DNA from: Algoriphagus aquaeductus
Lineage (GTDB): Bacteria > Bacteroidota > Bacteroidia > Cytophagales > Cyclobacteriaceae
Direction of reading: 5' to 3'
DNA: 64,000 nt
Assembly: GCF_003253485.1 (NCBI RefSeq)
Contig: NZ_QKTX01000011.1
Location: forward strand, 121,596-185,595
Within the stretch, counting starts at the first letter, position 1, and every line of letters begins with the position of its first letter. The notes under the pieces were generated by a model. The model worked only from the letters and a program-made list of their open reading frames with translations. It was not told the DNA's origin and searched no databases. Positions 8,059 to 17,265 of this stretch are shown here, piece after piece. The position numbers were made by a program, and so were the translations under genes.

Positions 8059-9378
8059 ATGAAAATCATGAAGTTTGGCGGCACCTCTGTGGGCCGTCCG
8101 GAGCGCATGCACCAAGTCAAAGACTTGATTACCCGTGGGGATGAACCCACCATCGTGGTGCTTTCTGCCTTGTCTGGTACAACCAATGCCTTGGTAGGAA
8201 TAGGAGAGGCATTAGCTGCAGCGGATAAATCCCTGGCTAAAGACCGGATTGATGCCTTGCATGCTCACTATCTGACCTTTTATCCGGCTCTACTTGAGAC
8301 AGCCGAGGCAAGAGCCAAAGCAGAAGAAATCATTAAGGAGCACTTTGAGTTTTTGAATATCCTCTTGAAGATCTCTTTCAATGAGGCGATCAACCGGGAT
8401 ATCTTGGCTCAGGGCGAGATGCTTTCTACTAAATTGTTTTACACCCTTTTGGGAGAATTGCAGATTCCGGCAGTTTTTCTTCCTGCCTTGGATTTCATGA
8501 GTATTGATGAGAATTCTGAACCGGAACTTCCTAAAATCTCCGAAAAGCTGAAGGCGATTTTATCCCAGTATCCTAATGAAAGACTTTTTATCACCCAAGG
8601 CTATATCTGCAAAAATCACCGAAACGAAGTCGATAACCTCAAGCGTGGAGGAAGTGACTACACCGCATCATTGGTAGCTGCTGCGATCAACGCTTCAGTC
8701 TGTGAAATTTGGACCGACATCGATGGCATGCACAATAATGATCCAAGAATCGTGGACCGTACCCGTCCGATTGCTGAAATGTCTTTCGACGAGGCCGCTG
8801 AGTTAGCCTACTTTGGTGCCAAAATTCTTCATCCGGCATCCATTTGGCCAGCTCAATTGCACAATATTCCTGTCAGATTGCTAAATACCATGCAACCGGA
8901 TGCGGGTGGAACGCTGATCAAAGCTGCAGTAGAAACTACGGGAGTAAAAGCTATCGCAGCTAAGGATGGCATCACCGCCATCAAGATCAAATCCAGCCGC
9001 ATGCTTTTGGCCTATGGTTTCTTGAGAAGGATTTTCGAAGTGTTTGAAAAGTACAAAACACCGATCGATATGATCACCACGTCTGAAGTAGCGGTTTCGG
9101 TGACCATTGATGATCTGAGTCATTTGGAGCAGATTCAAGCGGAATTGGAGAGCTTTGGCACCGTAGAGATCGACCGTAATCAGGCGATTATCTGTGTGGT
9201 AGGCAACAAAGTAGCAGAGACCAAAGGAGCTGTCCAGTCCGTACTGGATTCCTTGATTGATATTCCTGTTCGCATGGTTTCTTTTGGTGGAAGTAAGCAC
9301 AATGTGTCCATCCTAGTAGATGCTCAGTATAAGACACAAGCCTTGAAAAGCTTGAATGAGGGCGTGTTTACCTGGTAA
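8059..9378 (+). CDS. lysC: aspartate kinase
   Basis: 439 residues. It starts MKIMKFGGTSVG, with the kinase motifs LKRGGSDYTASL and EIWTDIDGMHNNDPR, then two ACT domains in the C-terminal third (including FEVFEKYKTPIDMITTSEV and IPVRMVSFGGSKHNVSILV). It phosphorylates aspartate at the head of lysine/threonine/methionine synthesis. It resembles monofunctional lysine-sensitive LysC rather than the ThrA fusion, because nothing follows the ACT domains. The next pathway enzyme, asd, is in this window at 44080-45072. It follows ribH closely and may share its transcript. Confidence 0.95.
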   Translation: MKIMKFGGTSVGRPERMHQVKDLITRGDEPTIVVLSALSGTTNALVGIGEALAAADKSLAKDRIDALHAHYLTFYPALLETAEARAKAEEIIKEHFEFLNILLKISFNEAINRDILAQGEMLSTKLFYTLLGELQIPAVFLPALDFMSIDENSEPELPKISEKLKAILSQYPNERLFITQGYICKNHRNEVDNLKRGGSDYTASLVAAAINASVCEIWTDIDGMHNNDPRIVDRTRPIAEMSFDEAAELAYFGAKILHPASIWPAQLHNIPVRLLNTMQPDAGGTLIKAAVETTGVKAIAAKDGITAIKIKSSRMLLAYGFLRRIFEVFEKYKTPIDMITTSEVAVSVTIDDLSHLEQIQAELESFGTVEIDRNQAIICVVGNKVAETKGAVQSVLDSLIDIPVRMVSFGGSKHNVSILVDAQYKTQALKSLNEGVFTW

Positions 9379-9387
9379 AATATACAA

Positions 9388-9427
9388 AGCCACAGATGCT
9401 CAGATTTTACCTGTGGTATCTGTGGCT
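9388..9427. repeat. palindromic hairpin AGCCACAGAT/ATCTGTGGCT
   Basis: A 10-bp perfect inverted repeat with a 20-nt loop that itself contains ACCTGTGG. It follows lysC and could terminate transcription weakly. In style it resembles the CATAG palindromes at 30-37 kb, but the core is CACAG/CTGTG instead of CATAG/CTATG. Confidence 0.6.
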
Positions 9428-9452
9428 AACCTTTTATTCCTAATTTCATCTC

Positions 9453-9782
9453 ATGCAAAAAGAAAAACCCGGATTTCTCCACCGCCTTCAAACTAAATGG
9501 AAACTTGAAAGTCTATTCCAAGTAGTGATGGTATTGGTGGTATTTGCCTGCACGGGCTTCACTATTTTGTTTATTAAAAATCCGATTCTGGATTTTTTTG
9601 GCATCGAGCGGGGTGGAGGTCAAGGGTTTCTCAATACAGTATTGTATCTGCTATTAGTCCTACCTCTTTACCAAATCATCCTGCTGATCTATGGGTTTAT
9701 CTTTGGGCAGTTTAAGTTCTTCTGGGAAAAGGAAAAGCAGATTTTCCGACGAATAGGAAGCCTTTTCACCAGGAAAAAGTAA
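9453..9782 (+). CDS. small membrane protein, DUF6787-like
   Basis: 109 residues with two hydrophobic helices (about 24-45 and 62-85) and a basic tail (FGQFKFFWEKEKQIFRRIGS). The GQF(K/R)FFWE... segment after the second helix and the overall length recall the Bacteroidota family DUF6787. No function is known to me. The gene follows the lysC hairpin and is convergent with recG. Confidence 0.65.
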   Translation: MQKEKPGFLHRLQTKWKLESLFQVVMVLVVFACTGFTILFIKNPILDFFGIERGGGQGFLNTVLYLLLVLPLYQIILLIYGFIFGQFKFFWEKEKQIFRRIGSLFTRKK

Positions 9783-9811
9783 ATCCGAAGTCCGAAATTT
9801 GAACTCCGAAA

Positions 9812-11905
9812 TCAACTGATTCGGCTCCAATTCATTGCCGTTTTTTTCTGCTGCCTGACCTGTCTTAAAATGGCAGCATTCTCCGGTTGACCAAGTTCTG
9901 GATCATTGGCCAACAACTGCTGGGCGGCATCTCTGGCCAAAGTCAACAAGGCGGCATCTTTGCTCAAGTCTGCGATCATTAAATCGGTAATCCCGCTCTG
10001 CTGCGTCCCCATCAGGTCTCCCGGTCCTCTCAGCCTTAGATCTACATCGGCGATCTCAAATCCGTCGTTCGTTCTGACCATCGTTTCCAGTCGGATTCTG
10101 GAGTCCTTGCTCAATTCGTACTTGCTCATCAGGATACAATAGCTTTGGTCAGCACCTCGACCGACCCGGCCGCGTAGCTGATGCAGTTGTGAAAGTCCAA
10201 ATCGCTCCGCGTTCTCGATGATCATTACTGAAGCATTGGGCACATTGACACCCACCTCGATCACGGTGGTCGCTACCATGATTTGGGTTTCGCCTTTGAC
10301 AAAACGCTGCATTTCGTAGTCTTTGTCCTCGGCTTTCATATTGCCGTTGACGATGCTGAGGTGGTATTGGGGAAAAGCCCGAGCGATACTTTCATACCCA
10401 TCCATCAGATTTTTCAGATCCATCTTTTCGGATTCCTCAATCAGGGGATAGACGATGTACACTTGTCGACCTTTTTTGACTTCTTCATTGATAAAACCGA
10501 AGACTTTCAAACGATCCTTATCATATCGGTGCACAGTCTGAATAGGCTTTCTCCCCGCAGGCAATTCATCAATCACCGAGACATCCAAGTCCCCATAAAG
10601 CGTCATTGCCAAGGTTCTTGGAATCGGCGTAGCCGTCATGACTAGCACATGCGGGATAAATTCCTCATTTTTTGCCCAAAGCTTGGCACGTTGAGCTACA
10701 CCAAAGCGATGCTGCTCATCCACGATCGCCAAGCCCAGATTTTGGAATTGGACCACATCTTCCAGCAAGGCATGGGTACCGATGAGGATTTTCAAGTCTC
10801 CACTAAGCAGCTCTTCATGGATGACTTTACGGGCGGACTTTTTGGTCGAGCCGGTAAGAAGGGCGATTTTCAAACCCATCATTTCGGCATAGCCTTTTAG
10901 CCCCTCATAATGCTGATTGGCCAAAATCTCTGTAGGGGCCATCAAACAAGCCTGTGCACCCGAACTGATTGCAATCAACATAGAAATAAAAGCCACCATC
11001 GTTTTTCCGCTTCCCACATCGCCTTGAATCAGTCGGTTCATCTGTTTTCCCGATTTCATATCCCCGTAAATCTCCCGAATCACCCGCTTTTGGGCATTGG
11101 TGAGCTCAAAAGGAATGTGGTTTTTATAAAAATCGGTCAGCAAATCGGTGCTTCCGAGAGATTGTCCCCGAAACTTCTCGGTTCGGGTCAGTTTGAGCAT
11201 CAGCAGTCTAAGCTGCAGGTAGAAAAACTCTTCAAATTTCAAACGCTTCCTCGCTCGATGCAATAGCTCCGGCGAAGTCGGAAAATGGATCTGTCGAATG
11301 GCTTCTTGCTTTCCGATCAATTGATACTGATGGAGAATTTCGGGAGAAAGCGTCTCGGGAATTTGGGGAAAAACCAAAGGCACTAACACTTCGAGAATTC
11401 TCGAGATACCTTTTGAATCCAGGAATTTTGCCCTCAACTTTTCCGTCGTGGAATATACCGGCTGAAAGGTGTTTCGTTTTTCATTGGCTGCCGTGATCGG
11501 TTCCATTTCCGGATGAGCCATGGACCATTTGCGTCCATATAGTGCAGGTTTTCCAAAAAAGATGAACACCGCACCGATAGGCAGCTTTTTCACTACCCAT
11601 TGGATTCCTTTAAACCAAGTCATCTCCATCTCCCCGGTTTCGTCAAAAACCAGAGCAACCAGTCTCTTTTTCCCACCCGTTCCGATCAGTTCCACACTTT
11701 TGATCCGAGCCATGACCTGCACGTTTTCGAGCTCTTCATTCAGGTCTCGGATTTTGAAAAACTTGGTGCGGTCCTCGTACCGAAAGGGATAATGTTGCAG
11801 CAAATCCCCGTAAGTAAAAATATTCAGCTCCTTATTGAGGAGTTCGGCCTTTTGCGGGCCGACGCCTTTGAGGTACTCGATGCGGGTATCAAAAATGCCA
11901 GTCAA
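9812..11905 (-). CDS. recG: ATP-dependent DNA helicase RecG
   Basis: 697 residues, normal length. It has the N-terminal wedge/OB domain (MTGIFDTRIEYLKGVGPQKA...), then helicase motifs GDVGSGKTMVAF, APTEILANQHY, VDEQHRFGVAQR, MTATPIPRTLA, TVIEVGVNVPNA and QLRGRVGRG. It remodels stalled replication forks and Holliday junctions. It is monocistronic; the next gene in the same direction ends about 80 bases upstream of its start. Confidence 0.97.
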   Translation of the reverse strand: MTGIFDTRIEYLKGVGPQKAELLNKELNIFTYGDLLQHYPFRYEDRTKFFKIRDLNEELENVQVMARIKSVELIGTGGKKRLVALVFDETGEMEMTWFKGIQWVVKKLPIGAVFIFFGKPALYGRKWSMAHPEMEPITAANEKRNTFQPVYSTTEKLRAKFLDSKGISRILEVLVPLVFPQIPETLSPEILHQYQLIGKQEAIRQIHFPTSPELLHRARKRLKFEEFFYLQLRLLMLKLTRTEKFRGQSLGSTDLLTDFYKNHIPFELTNAQKRVIREIYGDMKSGKQMNRLIQGDVGSGKTMVAFISMLIAISSGAQACLMAPTEILANQHYEGLKGYAEMMGLKIALLTGSTKKSARKVIHEELLSGDLKILIGTHALLEDVVQFQNLGLAIVDEQHRFGVAQRAKLWAKNEEFIPHVLVMTATPIPRTLAMTLYGDLDVSVIDELPAGRKPIQTVHRYDKDRLKVFGFINEEVKKGRQVYIVYPLIEESEKMDLKNLMDGYESIARAFPQYHLSIVNGNMKAEDKDYEMQRFVKGETQIMVATTVIEVGVNVPNASVMIIENAERFGLSQLHQLRGRVGRGADQSYCILMSKYELSKDSRIRLETMVRTNDGFEIADVDLRLRGPGDLMGTQQSGITDLMIADLSKDAALLTLARDAAQQLLANDPELGQPENAAILRQVRQQKKTAMNWSRIS

Positions 11906-11983
11906 GGAAGCTGATTTTAGGGAAAAGCAAAATAAACCTCAAGTGAGTCTTTTCCCAAAAGAATTGGAGGGAATAGTCAGGAA

Positions 11984-13042
11984 TTAACCGAGTCCGGTAA
12001 TCTTCTCCCAGATTTGATTTAGCCTTTCCCTTTGTTCCTGTTGACTTTGGAGAAAAATCATCTGGTTTTTGGCCCGGTGGAAGTTTTGCTCAGGATAACT
12101 CACACGATAATAGATATTGCCCTGCAAATGGTCCGTAAAAAATCGCAAACCCATCATCAAAGTCATCACTTCACCACCGAGAAGGATGGATCGGCTTTCT
12201 GCCAAAGTTGAAAATCCTTTAATCCCGTCCCAATATCCTTTCAGAAGTTCACTAAATACTTCCGGAATAAGCTGAATCGAATCCCACTGTGTAGCCGTTT
12301 CCGGAAGACTACAGGCCACTGTCCTCACCAAATCCCCGAAATCATACATCAAATACCCTCCCATCAAGGTATCCAAGTCGATTAAAGCTTCGACTTTTTC
12401 CAGATTTTTTGAGAAAATCAGGTTGTTGATTTTGGTATCGTTGTGCATCACCCGGAGCGGAAGATTTTCCAATTGAGTCAAATACCAATCGGTCAGTGGC
12501 TTTTGGCTCAAATAAAAATCAAGAATTCCCGATTCTTCCTCATTCAAATTTTTCGAAGAATCTGTCACCTCGACCAATTTTTCATACCTCAGATCGAGGC
12601 GATGAAAATTCGGAATCGTCTCCTGCATCTGATGCGCGTCGATTACTTTTGCCCAATCGGCAAATTCCCCATAGGCCTGAGCTGCTAAAAAAGCCTGATG
12701 CAAACTATCAATTTGCTGCAAGGTTTTCCCTTGAACGAATTCAAACAACCGATACTTTTTGCCCTCACAGTCCGAAAGCCCACTTCCCCATCGATTCAAA
12801 ATTGGAAGGGGAAGCTGAAATGGAAGGGGATTTTGCTCCACCTGGGTGTAAAGAAGGCTTAGGTTGTGGTCAATTCGATCAGGAAACTGAAATACAGCAT
12901 CGTTGAAGCCCTGAAGAATATACTTGTGATCAGTGCATTCGACCATAAAAGTCTCATGAATCAGCCCCTCACCAAAAGAGGAAAGGCTAATATGCTGATT
13001 TTCAAGAACAGGATAAAGTTTAGATAGCTGATCGGAGGTCAT
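11984..13042 (-). CDS. NahK-like/APH-fold sugar kinase
   Basis: 352 residues of the aminoglycoside-phosphotransferase fold. Near residue 200 it has the catalytic loop HNDTKINNL and at about 220 the metal-binding IDLDTLMGGYLMYDFGD. The spacing of VMHNDTK...IDLDT...YDFGD is close to N-acetylhexosamine 1-kinase (NahK). It probably phosphorylates a sugar, perhaps GlcNAc or GalNAc, at C1. It is divergent from a sodium:solute symporter, and the nucleotidyltransferase at 2774 would be a fitting next enzyme. The substrate is inference only; choline-kinase-like activity is an alternative. Confidence 0.75.
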   Translation of the reverse strand: MTSDQLSKLYPVLENQHISLSSFGEGLIHETFMVECTDHKYILQGFNDAVFQFPDRIDHNLSLLYTQVEQNPLPFQLPLPILNRWGSGLSDCEGKKYRLFEFVQGKTLQQIDSLHQAFLAAQAYGEFADWAKVIDAHQMQETIPNFHRLDLRYEKLVEVTDSSKNLNEEESGILDFYLSQKPLTDWYLTQLENLPLRVMHNDTKINNLIFSKNLEKVEALIDLDTLMGGYLMYDFGDLVRTVACSLPETATQWDSIQLIPEVFSELLKGYWDGIKGFSTLAESRSILLGGEVMTLMMGLRFFTDHLQGNIYYRVSYPEQNFHRAKNQMIFLQSQQEQRERLNQIWEKITGLG

Positions 13043-13207
13043 TTCATAAGGATTTTGAAAAGAAATTCGTCGGACCTCATTTTCACTTAAAGGAACTGGT
13101 GGCCATTGAGCAAAAAGAGCGTCAATTTTTCAAAAATATTAAAAAAGACTTTCAAAGTTAAGAAAATTTTTTTGTTAATTGATCGCCAAAATAAAACCCA
13201 GGACCTT

Positions 13208-14983
13208 ATGAATGTGACCGCCTTGGATTGGGGCATTATCGCAGCCTTCTTTATTATTTCGCTTCTCATCGGATTGTTCACCGCCAAGTCGGCAGGGAGT
13301 TCGGCCAAAGAATTCTTTCTCTCCGGCAGAAATATGCCGTGGTGGCTACTTGGCGTATCCATGGTCGCTACGACCTTCTCTGCCGATACCCCAAATCTGG
13401 TCACCGATATCGTCCGAAAAAACGGTGTGGCAGGCAACTGGGCTTGGTGGGCGTTTTTGCTCACTGGTATGCTGACCGTCTTTGTGTATGCCAAGCTGTG
13501 GAGAAGATCGGAGGTGACGACCGATCTGGAATTTTATGAACTTCGCTACTCCGGCAAAGGAGCTGCCTTTTTGAGGGCTTTCCGTGCGATCTACTTAGGT
13601 GTATTTTTTAATGTGGTCATTATGGCTACGGTATCACTCGCTGCGATCAAAATCGGCGGGGTGATGCTCGGCCTGAGTCCGGTTCAAACGCTTCTTATCG
13701 CTTCTGTTGTTACCGTGGTTTACTCTTCCTTGGGGGGGTTAAAAGGGGTTTTGCTTACCGATTTTTTCCAGTTTTTCATCGCGATGGCGGGATCATTTGG
13801 AGCGGCTTACTACGTCCTTGACCTTCCGGAAATCGGTTCTCTAAGCAATCTTTTGGCACATGATGTAGTGGCAACCAAGCTGGACTTCATTCCTGACTTT
13901 ACCGATCCCAATGTGTATATCCCTATTTTTATCCTGCCAATTGCCATTCAGTGGTGGGCAACCTGGTATCCCGGTGCAGAGCCAGGAGGTGGAGGATACA
14001 TCGCTCAGCGGATGCTATCTGCGAAGGATGAGAAAAATGCCATTGGAGCGACTTTGTTTTTCAACATAGCACACTATGCCCTGAGACCATGGCCGTGGAT
14101 TATCATTGCCCTTTCTTCCTTGGTGATTTTCCCGAATATCTCCGATTTGCAAGAAGCTTTTCCTAACATCCCTGTGGATAAATTGGGCGATGATTTGGCC
14201 TATTCTGCCATGCTGACCTATCTGCCCACGGGCTTGATCGGGATTGTTTTGGCTTCTTTGATCGCAGCGGTGATGTCCACACTATCCACACATCTCAATT
14301 GGGGCTCGAGCTACGTGGTGAATGATTTCTACCTCAGATTTATCAAACCAGAAGCGTCAGACAAGGAGTTGGTTGCCGTGGGCCGTATTTCTACCGTTTT
14401 GCTGATGGTACTTTCCGCATTGTTGGCTTTGGCGCTTTCTTCGGCATTGGATGCTTTTCAGATTCTGCTACAAATCGGAGCGGGTACAGGTTTGATCTTT
14501 ATCCTTCGCTGGTTTTGGTGGAGAATCAATGCCTACACCGAGATCTCTGCGATGGCGATTTCCTTTGTGGTAGCCATTTTCTTTGAAGTAATTAATCCCA
14601 AAATCGGCCTAATCGACATTCCTGCGGATCAATCGTACTTGAAGTTGATTTACTCTGTATCGATCACCACGATTGGCTGGCTGATCGTCACCTTTCTGAC
14701 TCAACCGGAAAAAGACGAGGTGCTTTTAGCATTCTACCGAAAAGTCACTCCGGCCTCAATGGGATGGAAAAAGGTCCTTGACCGTTATCCTTCTGAAAAA
14801 GAAGAAAAAGGAACTCTTGGCAAGGAAATCGGCCTCATGATCACCGGGACTTTTATGGTGTATTCGGCTTTATTTTCTACCGGATTTTTCATCTATGGAA
14901 AAATGATGCCGGGATTCATGGCCGCAGCGATTGCTTTGGTGGGAGGAATCATCATCATCAGTTCTTGGAAAAAGCTTAAATAA
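13208..14983 (+). CDS. sodium:solute symporter (SSS family)
   Basis: 591 residues from the ATG at 13208 (MNVTALDWG...). A TTG at 13106 would add 34 basic residues and is less likely. About 13-14 membrane helices are visible. SSS features include EFFLSGRNMPWWLLGVSMVATTFSADTPNLV and AVMSTLSTHLNWGSSYVVNDFY. It imports a solute with sodium. The solute is not readable; divergence from the NahK-like kinase suggests a sugar. A very strong terminator follows. Confidence 0.88.
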   Translation: MNVTALDWGIIAAFFIISLLIGLFTAKSAGSSAKEFFLSGRNMPWWLLGVSMVATTFSADTPNLVTDIVRKNGVAGNWAWWAFLLTGMLTVFVYAKLWRRSEVTTDLEFYELRYSGKGAAFLRAFRAIYLGVFFNVVIMATVSLAAIKIGGVMLGLSPVQTLLIASVVTVVYSSLGGLKGVLLTDFFQFFIAMAGSFGAAYYVLDLPEIGSLSNLLAHDVVATKLDFIPDFTDPNVYIPIFILPIAIQWWATWYPGAEPGGGGYIAQRMLSAKDEKNAIGATLFFNIAHYALRPWPWIIIALSSLVIFPNISDLQEAFPNIPVDKLGDDLAYSAMLTYLPTGLIGIVLASLIAAVMSTLSTHLNWGSSYVVNDFYLRFIKPEASDKELVAVGRISTVLLMVLSALLALALSSALDAFQILLQIGAGTGLIFILRWFWWRINAYTEISAMAISFVVAIFFEVINPKIGLIDIPADQSYLKLIYSVSITTIGWLIVTFLTQPEKDEVLLAFYRKVTPASMGWKKVLDRYPSEKEEKGTLGKEIGLMITGTFMVYSALFSTGFFIYGKMMPGFMAAAIALVGGIIIISSWKKLK

Positions 14984-14996
14984 TTCAGGGACCCCC

Positions 14997-15046
14997 AAAA
15001 CCAAAAAATCCTGCCTGATATACTCCAGGCAGGATTTTTTGGTTTT
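14997..15046. terminator. bidirectional 21-bp-stem terminator
   Basis: The arms AAAACCAAAAAATCCTGCCT(G) and its exact complement enclose an 8-nt loop at 15018-15025. The stem is perfect over 21 bp, with A-run and T-run on both sides. It separates the convergent symporter and gldD genes. Confidence 0.95.
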
Positions 15047-15055
15047 CTCACTTTT

Positions 15056-15628
15056 TCAATCCAAAAACTTTACAGAATTGATCAGGTGAGTCATATCTAT
15101 TTTGATGTATTCGATCACCGGTGCGAGCGAATCATTTTTCATGGCTGTATTAAAATACAGTGCTCCTCTCAGAAAATGCGTGGTAGAATCGGTCACGAAA
15201 AACTGGAATTGAGTAGGTACTTCACCGCTTAATTCCGCCACCACGGCTGAATAGCCATTTGGTGTGATCAGAACTGCCTCTTCGATACCATATGCTTTGA
15301 TTTGGTGTTTGGCCGTGAGTTTGAATGCATCGTTTGAAAGGGTTTTAAACTCGGTATTGCCGCCTATTTTTTTGTAGGTCAAATGGACTTTTGCCCCGAA
15401 ATCCCTGTAATTGAGATTGATCCAGTTTTTTTCTGTTAGATTAAAAGAGTCAGGTTCTACCAGGCTATACTTTGAAAAATCAAGCTGATAGGGAAAGCCT
15501 TGCTCCAACTTTTGATAATCATGTCTTGGTAGATCAATCCGATTGTAGCCGGGAGGTTTGGGCAGCCAGATTTTGTCGCAGGAAAATAAACCAAAGGAAA
15601 GCAATCCCAGCATCAAGAGTCTCTTCAT
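15056..15628 (-). CDS. gldD: gliding motility lipoprotein GldD
   Basis: 190 residues with a lipoprotein signal (MKRLLMLGLLSFGLFSC, acylated Cys at 17). The GldD hallmark KPPGYNRIDLPRHDYQ comes directly after it, followed by NLNYRDFGAKVHLTY and YFNTAMKNDSLAPVIEYIK. GldD is an outer-envelope component required for gliding and type IX secretion in Flavobacterium; in Cytophagales it is retained even in weakly motile strains. Its usual neighbours (gldB/gldC) are not here. Confidence 0.93.
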   Translation of the reverse strand: MKRLLMLGLLSFGLFSCDKIWLPKPPGYNRIDLPRHDYQKLEQGFPYQLDFSKYSLVEPDSFNLTEKNWINLNYRDFGAKVHLTYKKIGGNTEFKTLSNDAFKLTAKHQIKAYGIEEAVLITPNGYSAVVAELSGEVPTQFQFFVTDSTTHFLRGALYFNTAMKNDSLAPVIEYIKIDMTHLINSVKFLD

Positions 15629-15824
15629 GGTCTAAAATTAGCTTTTCTGAATGGATTGATGCTAGAATGAGGAAACTTTAACCTTGGCCCATTATCGATT
15701 TGATCATAGGTGGCGTTCATCGATTGGTTTTTCACCGGGTTGGTTCACTACCTCCCTTGGTTAAACTTTGGGATTAGAATCACCAAATTCCAATTGGGAG
15801 GAATAGAAAAATTATCTCATCTGT

Positions 15825-17072
15825 TTAGCTGAACCTCCCCACTTCAAATCCTCCGATTTCCATTGTTGGATTTTTTTGCTGATGCAGTTCCGCCAGAAGT
15901 TTTCCGGTGGCAGGAGCAAGCGAAATCCCCATCATGGAATGACCGCTACCAACCAACACATTGGAATAGCCCGGAGCGAAACCAATGTATGGCAAACCAT
16001 CCGGGGAGCAAGGTCGAAGTCCTTTCCAGATTTGATTTTCCTCCGGGAATTTGGCTTCAAAACCCGGATAGTAGCGATTGATCGATTCAAAAATTCCCTG
16101 AACGCGGCGCATGTCCACTTTTTGATTGGTGCCGGCGATTTCTAAGGTCCCTCCAAAACGTACCGTATCTCCGTAGGGACTGACTGCTACTTTCTGCTCG
16201 GTGAGAATGGTGGCTTGATTGATCTCAGGCTGATTTTTTTGGATAAATGAGTAGCCCTTTCCACCCATCATCGGAAGCCCAAATCCCAGCATTTGGGCCA
16301 ATTCACCTGACCAAGATCCTCCGCAAAGCAGAACTTTTTCAGTCTCGATTTTTCCCTGATTGGTGATGACAGCCCCGACTTTTGATCGGGATTTTTCAAA
16401 TCCTAATACCTGGGTGTTCGGTAGGAATTTTACGCCTTTTTCTTCAAGATATTTTTTCAAAAATCCATAGAGCGCTCCAGGGTCCAAATGTGCATCTCCT
16501 GGAAAAAGTACCGCCCCGCGGGCTTTCAATTCCAAATTGGGTTCTACGTTTCGGATATCCTGAGGAGTCAGAATTTCCGCTTCCAATCCATATTTTCGAG
16601 CGAGATGAGCAAATTCCACTTCCTCCTTTTCCATGGATTCTGTCTGATAGGCCATCATCAAGCCTTTCTCCTGAAGTGCTAAAGCTGCCCCAGGATGATC
16701 TGTTTTAAAGGTCAAGTAGAGCGCCTTGGACAACAGACTTAGATTTTTCAGGAAAGGAATGGCCTTTTGAACCTGATTTTCATTGGCCGACCGAAAGAAA
16801 AGCATGCACCATTGCAACAGCTTGAAATCCAGGCGAGGATGGATGTAAAACGGGCTTTTGGAAGAAAACATCCAGGTAATTCCCTTAGTCACCATGCCGG
16901 GAGCTGCCAAAGGAATAATGTGACTCGGCACGATCATCCCGGCATTTCCCGTGGAGCAATTGTCGAGTAGGTCTGTTCGGTCAACGACGGTGACTTCAAT
17001 TCCTTCTTTTTGAAGAAAATAGGCCGAAAACATTCCGACGATTCCGCCGCCGATGATAAGGGTTGGTTTCAT
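15825..17072 (-). CDS. FAD-dependent D-amino-acid (D-hydroxyproline) dehydrogenase
   Basis: 415 residues, DAO/DadA family: dinucleotide-binding LIIGGGIVGMFSAYFLQKEG at the N-terminus, CSTGNAGMIVPSH, then GGKGYSF and the C-terminal FAD contact KGLRPCSPDGLPYIG with GHSMMGISLAPATG. In this cluster the expected reaction is oxidation of cis-4-hydroxy-D-proline, made by the epimerase at 18451, to the pyrroline carboxylate. It is probably attached to the respiratory chain like other DadA enzymes. It is the last gene of the cluster; a generic D-amino-acid specificity cannot be excluded. Confidence 0.87.
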   Translation of the reverse strand: MKPTLIIGGGIVGMFSAYFLQKEGIEVTVVDRTDLLDNCSTGNAGMIVPSHIIPLAAPGMVTKGITWMFSSKSPFYIHPRLDFKLLQWCMLFFRSANENQVQKAIPFLKNLSLLSKALYLTFKTDHPGAALALQEKGLMMAYQTESMEKEEVEFAHLARKYGLEAEILTPQDIRNVEPNLELKARGAVLFPGDAHLDPGALYGFLKKYLEEKGVKFLPNTQVLGFEKSRSKVGAVITNQGKIETEKVLLCGGSWSGELAQMLGFGLPMMGGKGYSFIQKNQPEINQATILTEQKVAVSPYGDTVRFGGTLEIAGTNQKVDMRRVQGIFESINRYYPGFEAKFPEENQIWKGLRPCSPDGLPYIGFAPGYSNVLVGSGHSMMGISLAPATGKLLAELHQQKNPTMEIGGFEVGRFS

Positions 17073-17265
17073 AATTTCAACTGCGAAGTCAATAAGCAGA
17101 TTCTTTACTTTTCTTTCAGAAATCAGGAAAGAATGCTGGATTCAACCTGTATTTATAAAGTCAAACAGTGACGAAGGTAAAATGGAAATTTCGAATTGTG
17201 TTGGCCTGAATTGACAAGAAATGATGCTGGATTGACAATATTTTTTGATTTTCTCAATCAAAGCA

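Noticed and set aside
11984..13042. Aminoglycoside resistance kinase
   Set aside because: Fold is shared, but the motifs and context fit a NahK-like metabolic kinase better.
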